This document shows, one piece after another, positions 37,194 to 47,945 of a stretch of 64,000 nt of DNA. Each line of letters starts with the position of its first letter. The stretch's first letter is position 1. The position numbers and the translations under genes are program-made. The DNA is from Pyrenophora tritici-repentis. Lineage: Eukaryota > Ascomycota > Dothideomycetes > Pleosporales > Pleosporaceae. The notes below the pieces were generated by a model that was not told the origin of the DNA, made no database searches, and saw nothing but the letters and a program-made list of their open reading frames with translations. The stretch spans positions 1,922,001 to 1,986,000 of the forward strand of contig NC_089395.1 of assembly GCF_003171515.1 (NCBI RefSeq), written 5' to 3'.

Positions 37194-38006
37194 ATGGAAG
37201 CCATCAGAGTTCAGATCGATGGTTACAGACCGATGCGAGTGAACGCACACACTTTTCACGCTTGGTTCCCCACGACAATGCGACAGCCACATGGTGGTTG
37301 GATGAACGTTGAAACGGTTATCGACAACGCCGAGGAACATTTCAACGGTCGCTACGGAATAACCAGACGTCAGATCGAACGAACTCTCCATCTCTTGTTC
37401 GAAACTTTCGCATCTTCTCATGGTTCGTTGAGAGGAGCCACGCGAATGAACCTAGTCCAACAGTTGTTGTCGCAAATACAAAACGAAGCACATAACCAGA
37501 TCTGGGCCCCGAAAGACCTTCGCTTTGTACGCCACGCGTTCATCATTCTGACGTACCTGGCGTTGCAGTTCAATTCTGACCTACTGGCCAAAGCGCTACG
37601 TACCTTTTGGTCCCAAGCCGAGCCTATCGTGAGTCAATACGAACAGCCGCATCATGGGGAAGAGTGGTATAGGGCCGCGGCAAAGATTGAACAGTTGAGT
37701 GACCCGAACCCGTACGCAGCATGGTCACGCAACGGAGCCTCTCGCAACCTGGAACTGCCTTGGCCTCGCCATCGAGCACGATCAGCACCGGCAGTGCGTC
37801 ATCGACTCCACCATCCGGAGATGCGACTCACCATACCCACTTTCACGAGTTCAGCGTGGGCATCGCCGATTATATCGCCAGTGACGTTTCCGAGGGTTGA
37901 TTACCTTGATGAACTCGAGAACATGCAGTATCAACAGCAAGAGATGAGCATGAAGTTGGATAATGTGGACGAGAAGCTCGATCTTCTGATGACTGGATTC
38001 TTCTGA
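37194..38006 (+). CDS. unknown protein, C-terminal short coiled coil
   Basis: Single exon, 270 aa from ATG 37194 (an in-frame ATG at 37101 would add 31 residues). I do not recognise the family. The first half is a mixed helical region (VETVIDNAEEHFNGRYGITR, then HLLFETFASSHGSLRG and a hydrophobic helix HAFIILTYLALQF). The middle is Pro/Arg-rich. The last 35 residues form a short amphipathic helix (LDELENMQYQQQEMSMKLDN) suited to oligomerisation. No signal peptide or membrane segment. Unrelated genes flank it. Confidence 0.6.
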   Translation: MEAIRVQIDGYRPMRVNAHTFHAWFPTTMRQPHGGWMNVETVIDNAEEHFNGRYGITRRQIERTLHLLFETFASSHGSLRGATRMNLVQQLLSQIQNEAHNQIWAPKDLRFVRHAFIILTYLALQFNSDLLAKALRTFWSQAEPIVSQYEQPHHGEEWYRAAAKIEQLSDPNPYAAWSRNGASRNLELPWPRHRARSAPAVRHRLHHPEMRLTIPTFTSSAWASPIISPVTFPRVDYLDELENMQYQQQEMSMKLDNVDEKLDLLMTGFF

Positions 38007-38718
38007 ATGATGATCGGGACAAGGTTGGTGTAGGAAAGAGAGACGCGTCTGCTTGGGCGACCAGTCGTTCGTCGTGACAAGAGAATATGCGAGGAATGGC
38101 TATGTATGTAGTCTACTGGTGTCTTGATTTGTCTCGAGAGTATTATTGTCATGACGATATGAAATGTAAGTAATTTCGGTTGTTCAGAGGGATCATGCTG
38201 GTCTCCCAATAATCGCTGCAGGTTTGAGCGTAGCGGCTCCACGATATGTCACTTTTCACCACGGCCAACGCGAAACTCACTTAGCGAGTTTAGTTGTGCT
38301 GGATCGTAATATCCTATTTTGGTCGATGCTTATGTATCGAAGACTCTAGATTTATTCTGGGATCTTGCTTCTGCAACGTTCGAGATGCAACTCTCTTTGC
38401 TATAAATGAATAACAATAGTTATTAGCTCATTGCTTTCCATGATTGATCTGACTTCGTACCATTGCATTTCATCAAGACGACTGAGACACACATGTCTGG
38501 TGACGCTTGATGATGCTGCAAGTAGATATGATTAGATTGACATACCACAACAAGATCTGAAAGCTGTAGTGTAAGCAGAAGAAGATGAGACAGAGCCTTG
38601 TCCAAATCGATGTGGAAGTTGACTTTCAAACGCCCTATGATATAATACGCCATACGCCTCGCTAATCCACATGCCCCCTACCTGGTACGTCTCTGGGCTC
38701 ATGTCATAGCATGGCCTC
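38007..38718. other. intergenic, convergent
   Basis: 0.7 kb AT-rich spacer between convergent stops of the unknown gene and BOS1; likely 3' UTRs. Confidence 0.45.
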
Positions 38719-39597
38719 TCAGCGAAGGAAATGTATAACTAGCCAGCAGAACAAGAAGAAGATGACCACACCAGCCCAGAAAATCCACTTGTCTTGCTTC
38801 GCTCTCCTCTCCACCATGCGTATCGTATCTCCACTAATACCGAGTGTGTTCGCAACAGTGTACAGCCTCTTTTGGGTGCCTTTTAACATATCTCTTTGCT
38901 GGCCGAGATCGCCCAAGACAGCCCTTCCTCTGTCCAAGAACTCATCGAGCTGTTCCGAAGTCTTGTTGAAAAAGGTGTTCTCTCTCAGCACGTGCCCTTC
39001 GCGGTCGTAGTCCCCTCCTTGCGGTGCGCCGGCCGAGTAGGGATTGGGTCGGTAGGGAGCGTTGGGGTTGTATGGCTGTGAAGGGGCGAAGGCTGAATGT
39101 TGTGCAGCAGCTGCGGTCAGATTGTGTTGTGCGTACGGGTTTTCGGGCGTGGCTGTGTTGTGTGGACGGCGACCCAAGAGTTCTGTACGGGCTTCTGTGG
39201 TTTGCTATGCATGCCGTTAGTCAAGCACGTGAAGAGTGCGTGATGCGCCGGCTATGAACATACAATGTCCTCATTCGCGCTCTTGATCCGCTTGAAGCTC
39301 GTCCGGTACTCTTCAAGCTCAGCCCGGAAGTTCTTCAGTCTCTCTTGTGCCTTTTCAGCCTTTGTCTGGACAGGCTCCTGCTTCGCGAGCTTGCCATAGT
39401 CGTCAATAGTACGCGCGAACGAGGTAAGGGAAGCGTTGAGCTGGGCTTGTAGATGTGGCGAGGGCGATGCGGCGTCAGCAAACTGGTCCAGGTCTTTCCG
39501 TATCGACGTCGATTGCCGCAACGCTGAGTTGAAGAGGGCGTTCTGTTTGCGACGTGAGTTTGCATTTGTATATGCATGGGGTGGCGCAACAAACCAT
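38719..39597 (-). CDS. BOS1: Bos1, ER-Golgi Qb-SNARE
   Basis: SNARE on COPII vesicles needed for fusion between ER and Golgi. Exons 39597-39595 (the ATG alone), 39542-39264 and 39204-38719; introns of 52 nt (GTTTGT donor) and 59 nt (GTATGT donor); 255 aa. Splicing gives the Bos1-type start M-NALFNSALRQS and joins DI to QTTEARTELLGRRP. An N-terminal helical domain (about residues 5-95) is followed by a Pro/Asn-rich linker, the SNARE motif with the zero-layer glutamine in GDLGQQRDML, and a C-terminal membrane anchor (WIFWAGVVIFFLFCWLVIHF). The last residues (LR) face the lumen. Confidence 0.9.
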
Positions 39598-40301
39598 TGC
39601 AGATACTACAGCGGTAGCTAGTCTTCGTGGATGTACATGTACCGAATTGTACACAGATAGGCGGCCCAGACAGACTTCTGCAATTGACACATTGCATCAT
39701 CGCGAACTTGTCCGCTCGGTGAATTAACCCGCCAAGACCACTAAGACTATTGGGGTTAACGCCACACCAGAACCCCGACGCTCATCCAGACGACCCACAA
39801 ACGCCTTCCTTCCCCAGCTTCACCTTGCTGGTGGAGACATCAATTGACAAGAGAGCTGAGTCCTTAATAATGCCCAGTCAGACAGTGCGAACAAGTGTAA
39901 TGCCATCATCGGATAACATCCAGCGCACCCGCCTCTCTTGTTCACATCATGGCTCTCATATCGTCATTGCGCAAAGCACTTCCTTATCGTCCCAGTCCTG
40001 TTCTGTTCGTCGCCTAAGGTTAGCAAAATCTTGTTGTTGACGTCGTCATGTCCAATGCACCTGCCTATCTCGGCAATTGTAAGCCCTGGTCTTCACCTGC
40101 CGTGCCGTCTATCAACTGCATCGACAAAAGACATGGTAAAGCCGCGTGAAGCGAACTCATCTGAGCCCATCTTGCTAACTGCTCTGGGAAGCTCATTGAA
40201 TGTCGGCTGCGATCATGCGCGTTCATGTCATAATTTCTCATCTGTCATGCTCGGGTACAGCGATTACGCAACACTATAAGAGTTGGACTACGCAGAAAAT
40301 C
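39598..40301. other. divergent spacer between BOS1 and the M28 peptidase
   Basis: 0.7 kb promoter region for two divergent genes. No supported gene. Confidence 0.45.
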
Positions 40302-41839
40302 ATGCCAAGGATGAGGTTTCTTCTTCACATCATTAGAAATGTTATTTCGATCAGCACTGCTCAGTAATGTACTGCTTTGCCCGCATGCGCACACGACGTT
40401 CTCTTCAGTCGCGACCTGCCATTGCCGATTGCAGCCAATGCCGAATCCTATACCGACTGTGCGAATGCCGCCTGGCCACCGTCGAATGTGGGTGTTGAGC
40501 TTGTGCCACAACCTCCAGATGACGAACTACGAGCCATGGTCGATGAGATGAGCGCCGAGAACATCGAAGCTACCATCACCAAGTTGGTGTCATTCGGAAC
40601 ACGCCACACGCTGTCTACCTTCAACAGCTCAACCCGCGGTATCAATGCAGCACGTGATTGGATTGCCTCTGAGATGCGAAAGTATGCTGCTGAGAGTAAC
40701 GGCACAATGACGGTCGAGGTCCAAAGTTATGTTCAGGGAGTGGCTAGCCGGATACCATTTCCCGTCACCATTTCCAATGTCCTAGCAAAGGCCACGGGAA
40801 GTGAGGATCCCAGTAGGGTCTACGTTATGACCGGGCACTATGACAGCAGAGTCACGGATGTGCTCAACTACGAGTCCGATGCTCCTGGTGCCAACGACGA
40901 TGCCAGCGGCACAGCCAGTATGTGCCGCCCATTTACCCACGGTAGCTCAGTGACTGACTCCAGACAGTTGCCATGGAACTTGCGCGCGTTCTAGCCAAGC
41001 ACCAGCCCAAGTCCACCATCATCCTGGGTGCCGTGTCTGGTGAGGAGCAGGGCTTGTACGGCTCGACGTATCTTGCCCAGACACTAAAGAATACTAGCAC
41101 GAATGTGGAAGGAATGCTCAACTGCGACATTGTTGGCTCTTCTACTGGCGACCGAGGCCAGAAGGACCCTTTTACTATACGCGCCTTTGCCCAGGGCCCT
41201 CCTCCACTTTCTGCCGAGAGTAGCGCCAAAGCGGCACAGCGTCTCCAGATTGGTGGCGAGAACGACAGCCCCGCCCGAGAACTTGCGCGATTCTCTGCCG
41301 AGGTTGCTGCCAACAATGCCACTGGCATGAAAGTTGCTATCATCTACCGTCTCGATCGTTTCCTGCGCGGCGGCGACCATACGGGTTTCTTACAAGCCGG
41401 ATATCCAGCTATTCGCTATACCGAGCCCAACGAGAACTTTGCCCACCAACATCAAGACATCCGCACTGAAAACGGAACTGTGTATGGCGATCTTATAGAG
41501 TTTGTCGACTTTGATTTTACAGCGCGCGTAGGAAAGGTCAACCTCGCAACCCTGTGGTCTCTTGCCCAAGCACCTGCTATGCCACGTAATGTTACCATTG
41601 ATGCAACTATCCTGGACAATGAGTCGCGCATCAAATGGATTATATCCAACAGCACCGATGTAGCAAGTTACGAAGTCGTATGGCGCTCCACTATCGCGAG
41701 TTTGTGGACTCACATGCTCGATGTGGGCAAAGTGGGATACGTCGTCCTTCCGCTTAGTAAAGACAATGTCATCTTTGGCATTAGAGCTGTTGGAAAGAAT
41801 GGATACAAGAGCCCAGCGGTATACCCATTCCCTGGGTAA
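40302..41839 (+). CDS. secreted M28 zinc aminopeptidase
   Basis: Co-catalytic metallo-aminopeptidase removing N-terminal residues, probably extracellular. Proposed exons 40302-40363, 40409-40917 and 40968-41839; 480 aa. ATGs at 40302 and 40311 share the frame. The first exon is inferred: its splice keeps frame and supplies a moderately hydrophobic leader (MRFLLHIIRNVISISTA), but the signal is weak and the start uncertain. Metal-binding pattern in order: His/Asp in MTGHYDSR, Asp in PGANDDASG, the catalytic and metal Glu pair in VSGEEQGLYG, Asp in NCDIVGSS and His in ENFAHQHQD. Many N-x-S/T sites agree with secretion. A fibronectin-like C-terminal part (about residues 390-480) follows the catalytic domain. 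Confidence 0.8.
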
Positions 41840-42252
41840 AGTGCGCAGATGCAGGGAATGTCTGTCAACAGTCAAAAAGTCCGTAAACAGCCGTAGCTCG
41901 GAACTTGTTGCTGCTGCTAGCAGTCGTTGCTTCCCGTTTATATAGCTTGGCAACATCCCGTGCAATCCACCTTCTATCTCATTGACAATGCCTGCCCCAA
42001 TCACAGAGTCAAAAGACCGGAAACAGTCGCGCTCGGTAACCCCTGATGTTGTTAGCAGGTGCTGCTTCCAGGTTACATTGCTTGGCAGCATCACTCCACC
42101 TTCCAGCTGGGTGACACTGCCTGCACCAGGGACACATCTCTTAAGCACATCAACCAAGCTGTGTCTACTTCACTTCAGTCCTACCATCACTTGCTTGGAC
42201 ACACATTGTGACAAACATCCATCACTACCATCGTTTCACAGCAGTTTTCGAC
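41840..42252. other. spacer with a 137 bp tandem duplication
   Basis: Region between the peptidase stop and the next start. It is mostly occupied by a diverged head-to-tail duplication (41871-42137, listed separately). A minus-strand frame (41390-42157) runs through it into the peptidase gene. Confidence 0.5.
41871..42137. repeat. diverged tandem duplication, 137 bp period
   Basis: Unit A 41871-42007 and unit B 42008-42137. Shared blocks include GTCAAAA(A)G, CTCGG, TGTTG..TAGCAG, GCTTGGCA(A/G)CAT, CCACCTTC and TGACA(A/C)TGCCTGC. On the minus strand both units stay open in one frame, and the length difference is a multiple of three; the two encoded segments share GAGxV, EGG and MLPS blocks. 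Confidence 0.65.
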
Positions 42253-43755
42253 ATGTCTAGCACCGTGCCCTCCAACGACATGGCTGATGAATGTTCAGCT
42301 TCAACAAAGGCTGGTGATAAGCCCACATCGTTATCAGAAGATGCCATCAATACAGAGACTAGCGACAAGTCTAAATCGGTATCAGACACTGTCGCTGAGA
42401 CGGAGACTAGCGACAACCCCGAACCACCATCAGAAGACAGGTCCAAATCGCCATCAGAAGCCGGTGGTGATGCAGAGATTGGCGAAATCAATGAAGAGTC
42501 AATGGCGAAATTGTCATTAGGCTCGGACAACGAAAGCGCTTGCCATCCAGATCTCGATACCCCTCCAGATCTCGCTACCGTCACGGAAAGTCTCATAGGT
42601 CTACCCAAGCAGATTATCAAACGCTATTACGGCAATCGCATTCGCTTCTTTACTGACTATGCTGGCATCCGGCATAGTCTGGCTTGGGCTGTCAAGATAG
42701 ACGACGTCATCCAACCCTTCGCTATTCTCTTTCTTACACCACCCGACGGCAGACTTGAGATTGAAATGAAGGACGAAGATGACATACCCGTCGATGGTTT
42801 ACCAGCCAATGTCATACGTACTGAGAAACTTCAAGATCTGGCCCTCGAGGTACAGAACGAACACGGTTGTAAACGCGTTGGCTTCTATGACGGCAAACGT
42901 TTCATCTGGGCTACTTGCAATCCACAACCAGGCATTGGAAAGGGCCCTATGACGCCCGATGGTCGTCCATTGATGTATTCCCATGGACCAGATATATTTC
43001 GCTCGCAACTTTTGCTCTGCTTGGCCGAGGCGATGGATGGGATGGGTGTTAAGATGCTGGAACCACTCAAAGGATATACACTGGAAAATTCGAGACTGGC
43101 AGGGTTGGGGCTTGGTGTTCCACGAAAGAAACCCGATGGGCATTTCGATTTCGATGGTGCTAAACTGATGAGCGGCCACATCAACATTGGTGAATGTGTC
43201 TTCAGAGCATATGCTAGAGAGAATGGCGACATCATGGAAATCGACGATCTCCCTCTGCCGGAAATCGAAGACGATATTCTCACGACATCGCTTGGTGTGC
43301 GCATTGCAGCTAGAGAACCCCTGCTGGACCTGTTGGGTGCGGTCGCGAAATCATGGATGGGCTATGAGCTCAAACACAGCTATGATATCATCCCCGACGC
43401 ACTCACCTGGTATGTCCGCGACCAGAATCGATCTAAGCTATACGTCGCAATCCTACAACTTGCGCCTGCTGGAACGATCGTAGAGCAGGACTGGGGGATG
43501 ATTAGAGCGGACCTGACTTACGACAATAACAACGAGGGCATTGTGCGTACGGCGGCGCCACTTCGCGACGAAATGCTGATTCTTGGCCAGCAATACAACT
43601 GCTCTCACATGGCCTTATTTGATTATCGTGGCTTCGTGACTGTATCGAGAAGCTCCAACGCAGCGTTCATCTCAAGCGTAACATTCGCCAAAGAACCCCA
43701 AATTGCTAGTAGGGCAGTACAGTGGTTGGTCACTGCTTTTGCCGACTTGGAATAG
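42253..43755 (+). CDS. unknown protein with acidic Ser-rich N-terminus
   Basis: Single exon, 500 aa from ATG 42253 (context CGACATGTC; an in-frame ATG at 42208 is possible). The first ~100 residues are low-complexity with imperfect repeats around ETSDKxKSxSD. The remaining 400 residues look globular, with strand-rich segments (VIQPFAILFLTPPDGRLEIE, KRVGFYDGKRFIWAT, MALFDYRGFVTVSRSS). There is no signal peptide, membrane segment or recognisable catalytic motif. I do not recognise the family. Confidence 0.7.
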   Translation: MSSTVPSNDMADECSASTKAGDKPTSLSEDAINTETSDKSKSVSDTVAETETSDNPEPPSEDRSKSPSEAGGDAEIGEINEESMAKLSLGSDNESACHPDLDTPPDLATVTESLIGLPKQIIKRYYGNRIRFFTDYAGIRHSLAWAVKIDDVIQPFAILFLTPPDGRLEIEMKDEDDIPVDGLPANVIRTEKLQDLALEVQNEHGCKRVGFYDGKRFIWATCNPQPGIGKGPMTPDGRPLMYSHGPDIFRSQLLLCLAEAMDGMGVKMLEPLKGYTLENSRLAGLGLGVPRKKPDGHFDFDGAKLMSGHINIGECVFRAYARENGDIMEIDDLPLPEIEDDILTTSLGVRIAAREPLLDLLGAVAKSWMGYELKHSYDIIPDALTWYVRDQNRSKLYVAILQLAPAGTIVEQDWGMIRADLTYDNNNEGIVRTAAPLRDEMLILGQQYNCSHMALFDYRGFVTVSRSSNAAFISSVTFAKEPQIASRAVQWLVTAFADLE

Positions 43756-45339
43756 ATTAATCAATAATGCTTCAATGATGATACCTACCCGCGCATGTGA
43801 ATGTCTTGTACCCTGAGGGCCACCTGGGTCAAGTGATATACTTGACATACTACATATACATATAAAGGATTAATTGATCACTGTATCTGCCAGGCAAGCC
43901 TGATCATTCAAGTTTCAGCAAGGTTTAACCACACTGTCGCTGTCAAGCCACAGCTATCGAGGCGGCCAAGTATGACTGCACCCGAGCGTTCACGCTTGTC
44001 AGTGAACTTGGCTTTGTTCTGAATGCGGCTAGACCATGGATTTGCCAGGTGGTCCTTGCAACAGCTGCGTACCTGATCTGGGATTCTCAATGTCTGCACT
44101 GCATCAGGTCAGGTAATGGGTGTGGTCCCTCATGACTTTGCACTCGCCCGGATGACATGAGGTAGTTGAGATACTGGTGTACGACGGTCACCGTATGCAC
44201 CAGGCGCGTCTACTAGGTGCTTACCCATACTGTGAAGTATATCCTGTCACCCACGTGCACCTGAAGATGCCAACCAAGTTTGTGGTGGGGCTCGTTCCGA
44301 TTCCGATTCCGCGTCGCCTTCGCCCCTGCTGTCTCCTCGGCGCCGAGCCTGGCACGGAGGTAAGTTACCATGGAAAACTTGACATTGTTGCTACATGGAA
44401 TCTACGTCGACTTTCTCCCTTGCCAGTGCATCACACCGTGCTAAGTTTTTATCGTATCCCCCGTGTCGGGAGGCTTCGGCACGGTCCCTACGCTAACTAT
44501 TCCTGCATCGTCCGTGCCGGTTCATCGGAGCGATGCGAATCTCATTGCACGCACACGTTTGCAACATGTGCACCCCACAGATGACTTCGCCCTCATTCTT
44601 TTTTGCTTCCATTTTTAGCTTTTGAGTAATGACACCTGTGGGGGATACAAGATTGATCCATGCTGCAATCTCAGGAACCGCGACATCTGCCCTTCATCAT
44701 TTTGAACGCCTTCTGCTCGTATCACAATCGAGTGGTCATTTCACGAGCTAGCTGGTAAGCTGGCGATCGCAACAGTCGAGCAAAGCAGATATGACCGTGC
44801 GACAGACGTCATTTCCCCCTGACCGCCACTCGGCCACTGAATCCTGAAGCCCCGGAACCATGTCTTCCTAGGCTGGTGGCGATTGAAAGACATTGGGAAC
44901 GAAGACAGCTAACGTCCGTTCTCCTCCCCATCCCTCATATTTGCACCGGCTCAACCGGGCTACTCACTCTGCATGAAACTTACTCAAATATAGCCGTCAT
45001 TCGGTCCGCTGTAGTTGGAGTGTGGCAAGTGCTCCGTATTCGTGTTGGCTCCACGTTCGTGTGCTTGCCGCAAAGCGTTGAATCGGTTGGCGATCTCGGA
45101 AATCTCGGCGCAACGTGACGTGAAATCCTGACTTTTCCGCTCGCGTTACTATTTTTGATCTGTCGACCGGACGACAATGTCTTCTAGAGCTTATCATTAT
45201 CACATGTGCTTGGCACGAAGATAGATTATATGAGGTACTCATCCTCCCCAGCTGCTGTCACCGCCACTTCCTCTCCACACACCACCCAACCTATTCAGAC
45301 TTCTTGACCTTTGACCAACAAACAACAACACATCTAACA
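43756..45339. other. intergenic
   Basis: 1.6 kb between the conserved arm and the secreted-gene pair. A plus frame at 44177-44584 is open but has no domain or start context. The last 100 bp, CT- and CA-rich, are presumably the promoter/leader of the next gene. Confidence 0.4.
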
Positions 45340-45935
45340 ATGGTTCACTTCTCCGCGCTCGCTCTTTTGGCGGCTTCCGCAATCGCTGGCCCTGTCTACC
45401 GCCGGGCCGCAGTCCCCGAGTGTTGGGACTGGGAGGTTGAGAACATGGAGTCTGGTTGCGGCCGTCACGGCTGCTCTTACTATTTCAACGTCACCGTACC
45501 GGACTTCGATAGCCCTAACGGCGAAGTTGCTGGCGTGAAAGCGCTTTGCAACGGATACGAGCAGGGATACGACAGCGGATTCACTGTCCCTTCGACCTTC
45601 GAGCTATGCAAGACGATTGAGGGATCCGGACTTCAAGTTGCAGCCAGGTTCTCGCTGAGACCACAAAACGATACCAGCACTTTCCCTCGCACCTTCCAAG
45701 TCAGTGTCCTGGAACCTCCTTCCAACGGAAAGTAAGCTACCCCACCCCTCAAATCGTTAACAAGATCGTGGACTGACTTGGTGAAATTTTCAGACTTGGC
45801 TACAACTATACCGCTACCCACAAAGTCACGTACAACTCGGCCGTCGCGCCTCCACTCAACTTCACCATTACTCCATCCGAGGTCTCTTCGACCAACGATA
45901 CCACTCTGGTCAACCGTCCCCCAACTTGGTTTTAG
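45340..45935 (+). CDS. small secreted protein, 177 aa
   Basis: Two exons, 45340-45731 and 45794-45935, with a 62 nt intron (GTAAGC donor, TTTCAG acceptor). The ATG in TAACAATGG starts a signal peptide (MVHFSALALLAASAIAGPV) ending before YRR, possibly a basic processing site. The mature protein has five cysteines (ECWDWEV, GCGRHGC, LCNG, LCKT) and several N-glycosylation sites (NVT, NDT, NYT, NFT). It reads as a beta-rich domain. The pattern is that of widespread fungal small secreted proteins; a relation to the Alt a 1-like fold is possible but unproven. It converges on the neighbouring secreted-protein gene, with 76 bp between stops. Confidence 0.78.
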
Positions 45936-46011
45936 AAATATCCTGATATTCTTGTAATCCAACGCTTGTTACTTATCTTAATTATGCGTTGTTACTCTAC
46001 AATAGTTGCAA

Positions 46012-46857
46012 CTACTTCAATTCGAATCTAACCCCCGGGCCTTTCTGACCGGTGGGTATTGGGACATTAAATACACCAGAAAGTGCAAATTTGACAGTTC
46101 GTTCATAAAACACTCGTCCCAAGTCGTCGAAAATCGTTATCAGGATGTTGGCGCTGTCACCGGTGTTCCTCACAAATGAATCTAGTGCGAAGGTAAGGAA
46201 CTCCGTACCCATCGTGAGAGTAAACCTGGCTGCTCCTAGTTGGTAGGTGGTGCCGAACCGGTTTATACAAGACAAAGGGAGATCTCGGAAGGCCCTGTAT
46301 AGTTATTAGCTTTGCCCGAGTCGGATTTGTTGAGCCGTATACCGTTTGTGAAGAGACCGTCCTTGCACGTCCGCTGCAATCCCTGGAAGGCCGGCTTCGG
46401 CTTCGGCTTCGAGGGATCGCTTTGGCCAGTTCTTCAGGTCCTCAGGGCAACCATCGGAATGGTCGCCACCGGTCCTCCTGCAGCAGGAGCCCTGTGCTCC
46501 GGGGTTTGAAGTGCAACTGTCATGGAATTCTTTACCATCAATTGCGTACTGAGTGGATGTACACTAATGGTTCCAAGGTAGTCAGAAAAGCGTGCTACCA
46601 AGTGGAAAGGAAAGAGGGAGATTTACCCATCTGTCGTTTGCTACACATCGTCAGCTGAGTTCCTATATCGAAGTATGACTGTTGTACGTACCAATATACC
46701 TAAAATTGTTCTTCATGTTTCAGCAGGCATTACCGGTAACACACCACGCTCTCCCTCCACCATTTATGCATATGCATTGGTCCCAGTCGTCTGCCCAAAC
46801 GGGCACAAGCATGGATATCAGCGAGACAATACTCGTCCAGATAGCAGTGGACCTCAT
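46012..46857 (-). pseudogene. secreted Cys-rich two-part protein gene with in-frame TGA
   Basis: Proposed exons 46857-46692, 46640-46627 (14 nt), 46563-46343 and 46294-46012; introns of 51, 63 and 48 nt, each with GT donor, CTRAY-type branch and AG acceptor. Together they keep one frame over 228 codons, except for a TGA at 46722-46720 (codon 46). As written, only a 45-residue secreted peptide is made. The start gives a strong signal peptide (about residues 1-22). The first part carries nine cysteines (codons 28, 30, 39, 45, 61, 77, 87, 88, 99). A linker with Lys-Arg at 108-109 and 133-134 and EAEAEA between them resembles Kex2/Ste13 processing sites. A cysteine-poor, strand-rich C-terminal part follows. 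The family is not recognised. Alternatives: a different first splice avoiding the TGA, or a sequencing error. Confidence 0.55.
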
Positions 46858-47945
46858 AGTAGGGTGCTTGAGACGGCAAAGAGATGGATTCGTTGTTGAT
46901 CTGCCAGTGGTAGTAGAAATGAAATGGCAATGGAAGAGTACCTCACCTCGAAGGCAAGTCGTGGGTCCTTTATACACAGTGCAGTGAATGTGCAAACGTA
47001 ACAGTATCCAGTCCCAGCACCACTGAGTCGCCGCTTCTTGCTAAGAAGGAGACTAGCTGTCGTCATCAACAAGCCTAAAGAAAGAGATTTACATGGAAAG
47101 ATAATCACTTTGGATGTAACCACGAGTCTACGGTAACATCCAGCGTAAAATTCGGCCTCACAACCACCGTAAGCTGTACATCGATCGAAAATCACCAACA
47201 TTAGGTCTTACATGTTCACAGTGCATGAATCGAGGCATTTGGTCTGTTGAATGATAACATCTTTGGTCGGCTCGGTGTTCAGGAGCTTTCCGTAGGAACC
47301 TAGATGAAACCACTCTCTTATGAGGGCCCATTGCACCATATATGACACCAGCATAATCCATGAATTACATGATCTTGATGAGAGCTTGCCCGAGTTTTTT
47401 TCCTCTCAAGCCACCAGCATAGTAAGTGATACCAACTCGGCCAACCAACCCGAGTTACCTGCCGCAAATCGGGAGTAAGCAACGAGAGAGCCGAGTAGCG
47501 ACCGTGATCAGCGAACCCCAACACGAAAATTTTACCGCAACTTGGTAGTAAGCAATGCTAGGACCAGAAAATGACCGTGATCAGCAAACTCCAACACAAA
47601 AGGTTTACCGCCACTTGGTAGTAAGCAACCTAAGAAACAAATGATAACCGCGATTGGTATTCACTGACCACCAGCACCCACGAAGCTCTTCCCACGCCAG
47701 GTCCAACAGGTCTGAGAGAGGAGAGTCGTCGACAAATCCCTACATAATTAGGTGTATAGAGAGATAGTATCTCATTTGTAAGCTCCTACAACTAGTTACG
47801 TACTTTTTGACAATAAGGTTCTTTCATACTACACATATCTTAAAACAACCTAATAAACATGGAATTAGATATAATATAGTTATAAAATCTTGCTATAACT
47901 ATAAGGTGTTAAAATAATATTTTAACTACTTTTTTATACTACTAC
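46858..47945. other. intergenic with tandem repeats and AT-rich strip
   Basis: Between the secreted-gene pair and the copia element. Holds a ~75 bp tandem repeat (47455-47672) and, from about 47740 to 47945, a strongly AT-rich strip with many TA dinucleotides. No gene supported. Confidence 0.5.
47455..47672. repeat. tandem repeat, ~75 bp unit, about three copies
   Basis: Units begin near 47455, 47532 and 47605. Shared blocks: TTACC(T)GCC/AAC, G(G/T)AGTAAGCAA, GACCGTGATCAGC(G/A)AAC and CCAACAC(G/A)AAA. Units 2 and 3 share ACTTGGTAGTAAGCAA exactly. No coding sense. Confidence 0.65.

Noticed and set aside
44177..44584. 135-codon plus-strand frame upstream of the secreted gene
   Set aside because: No recognisable domain, poor start context and composition of non-coding sequence.
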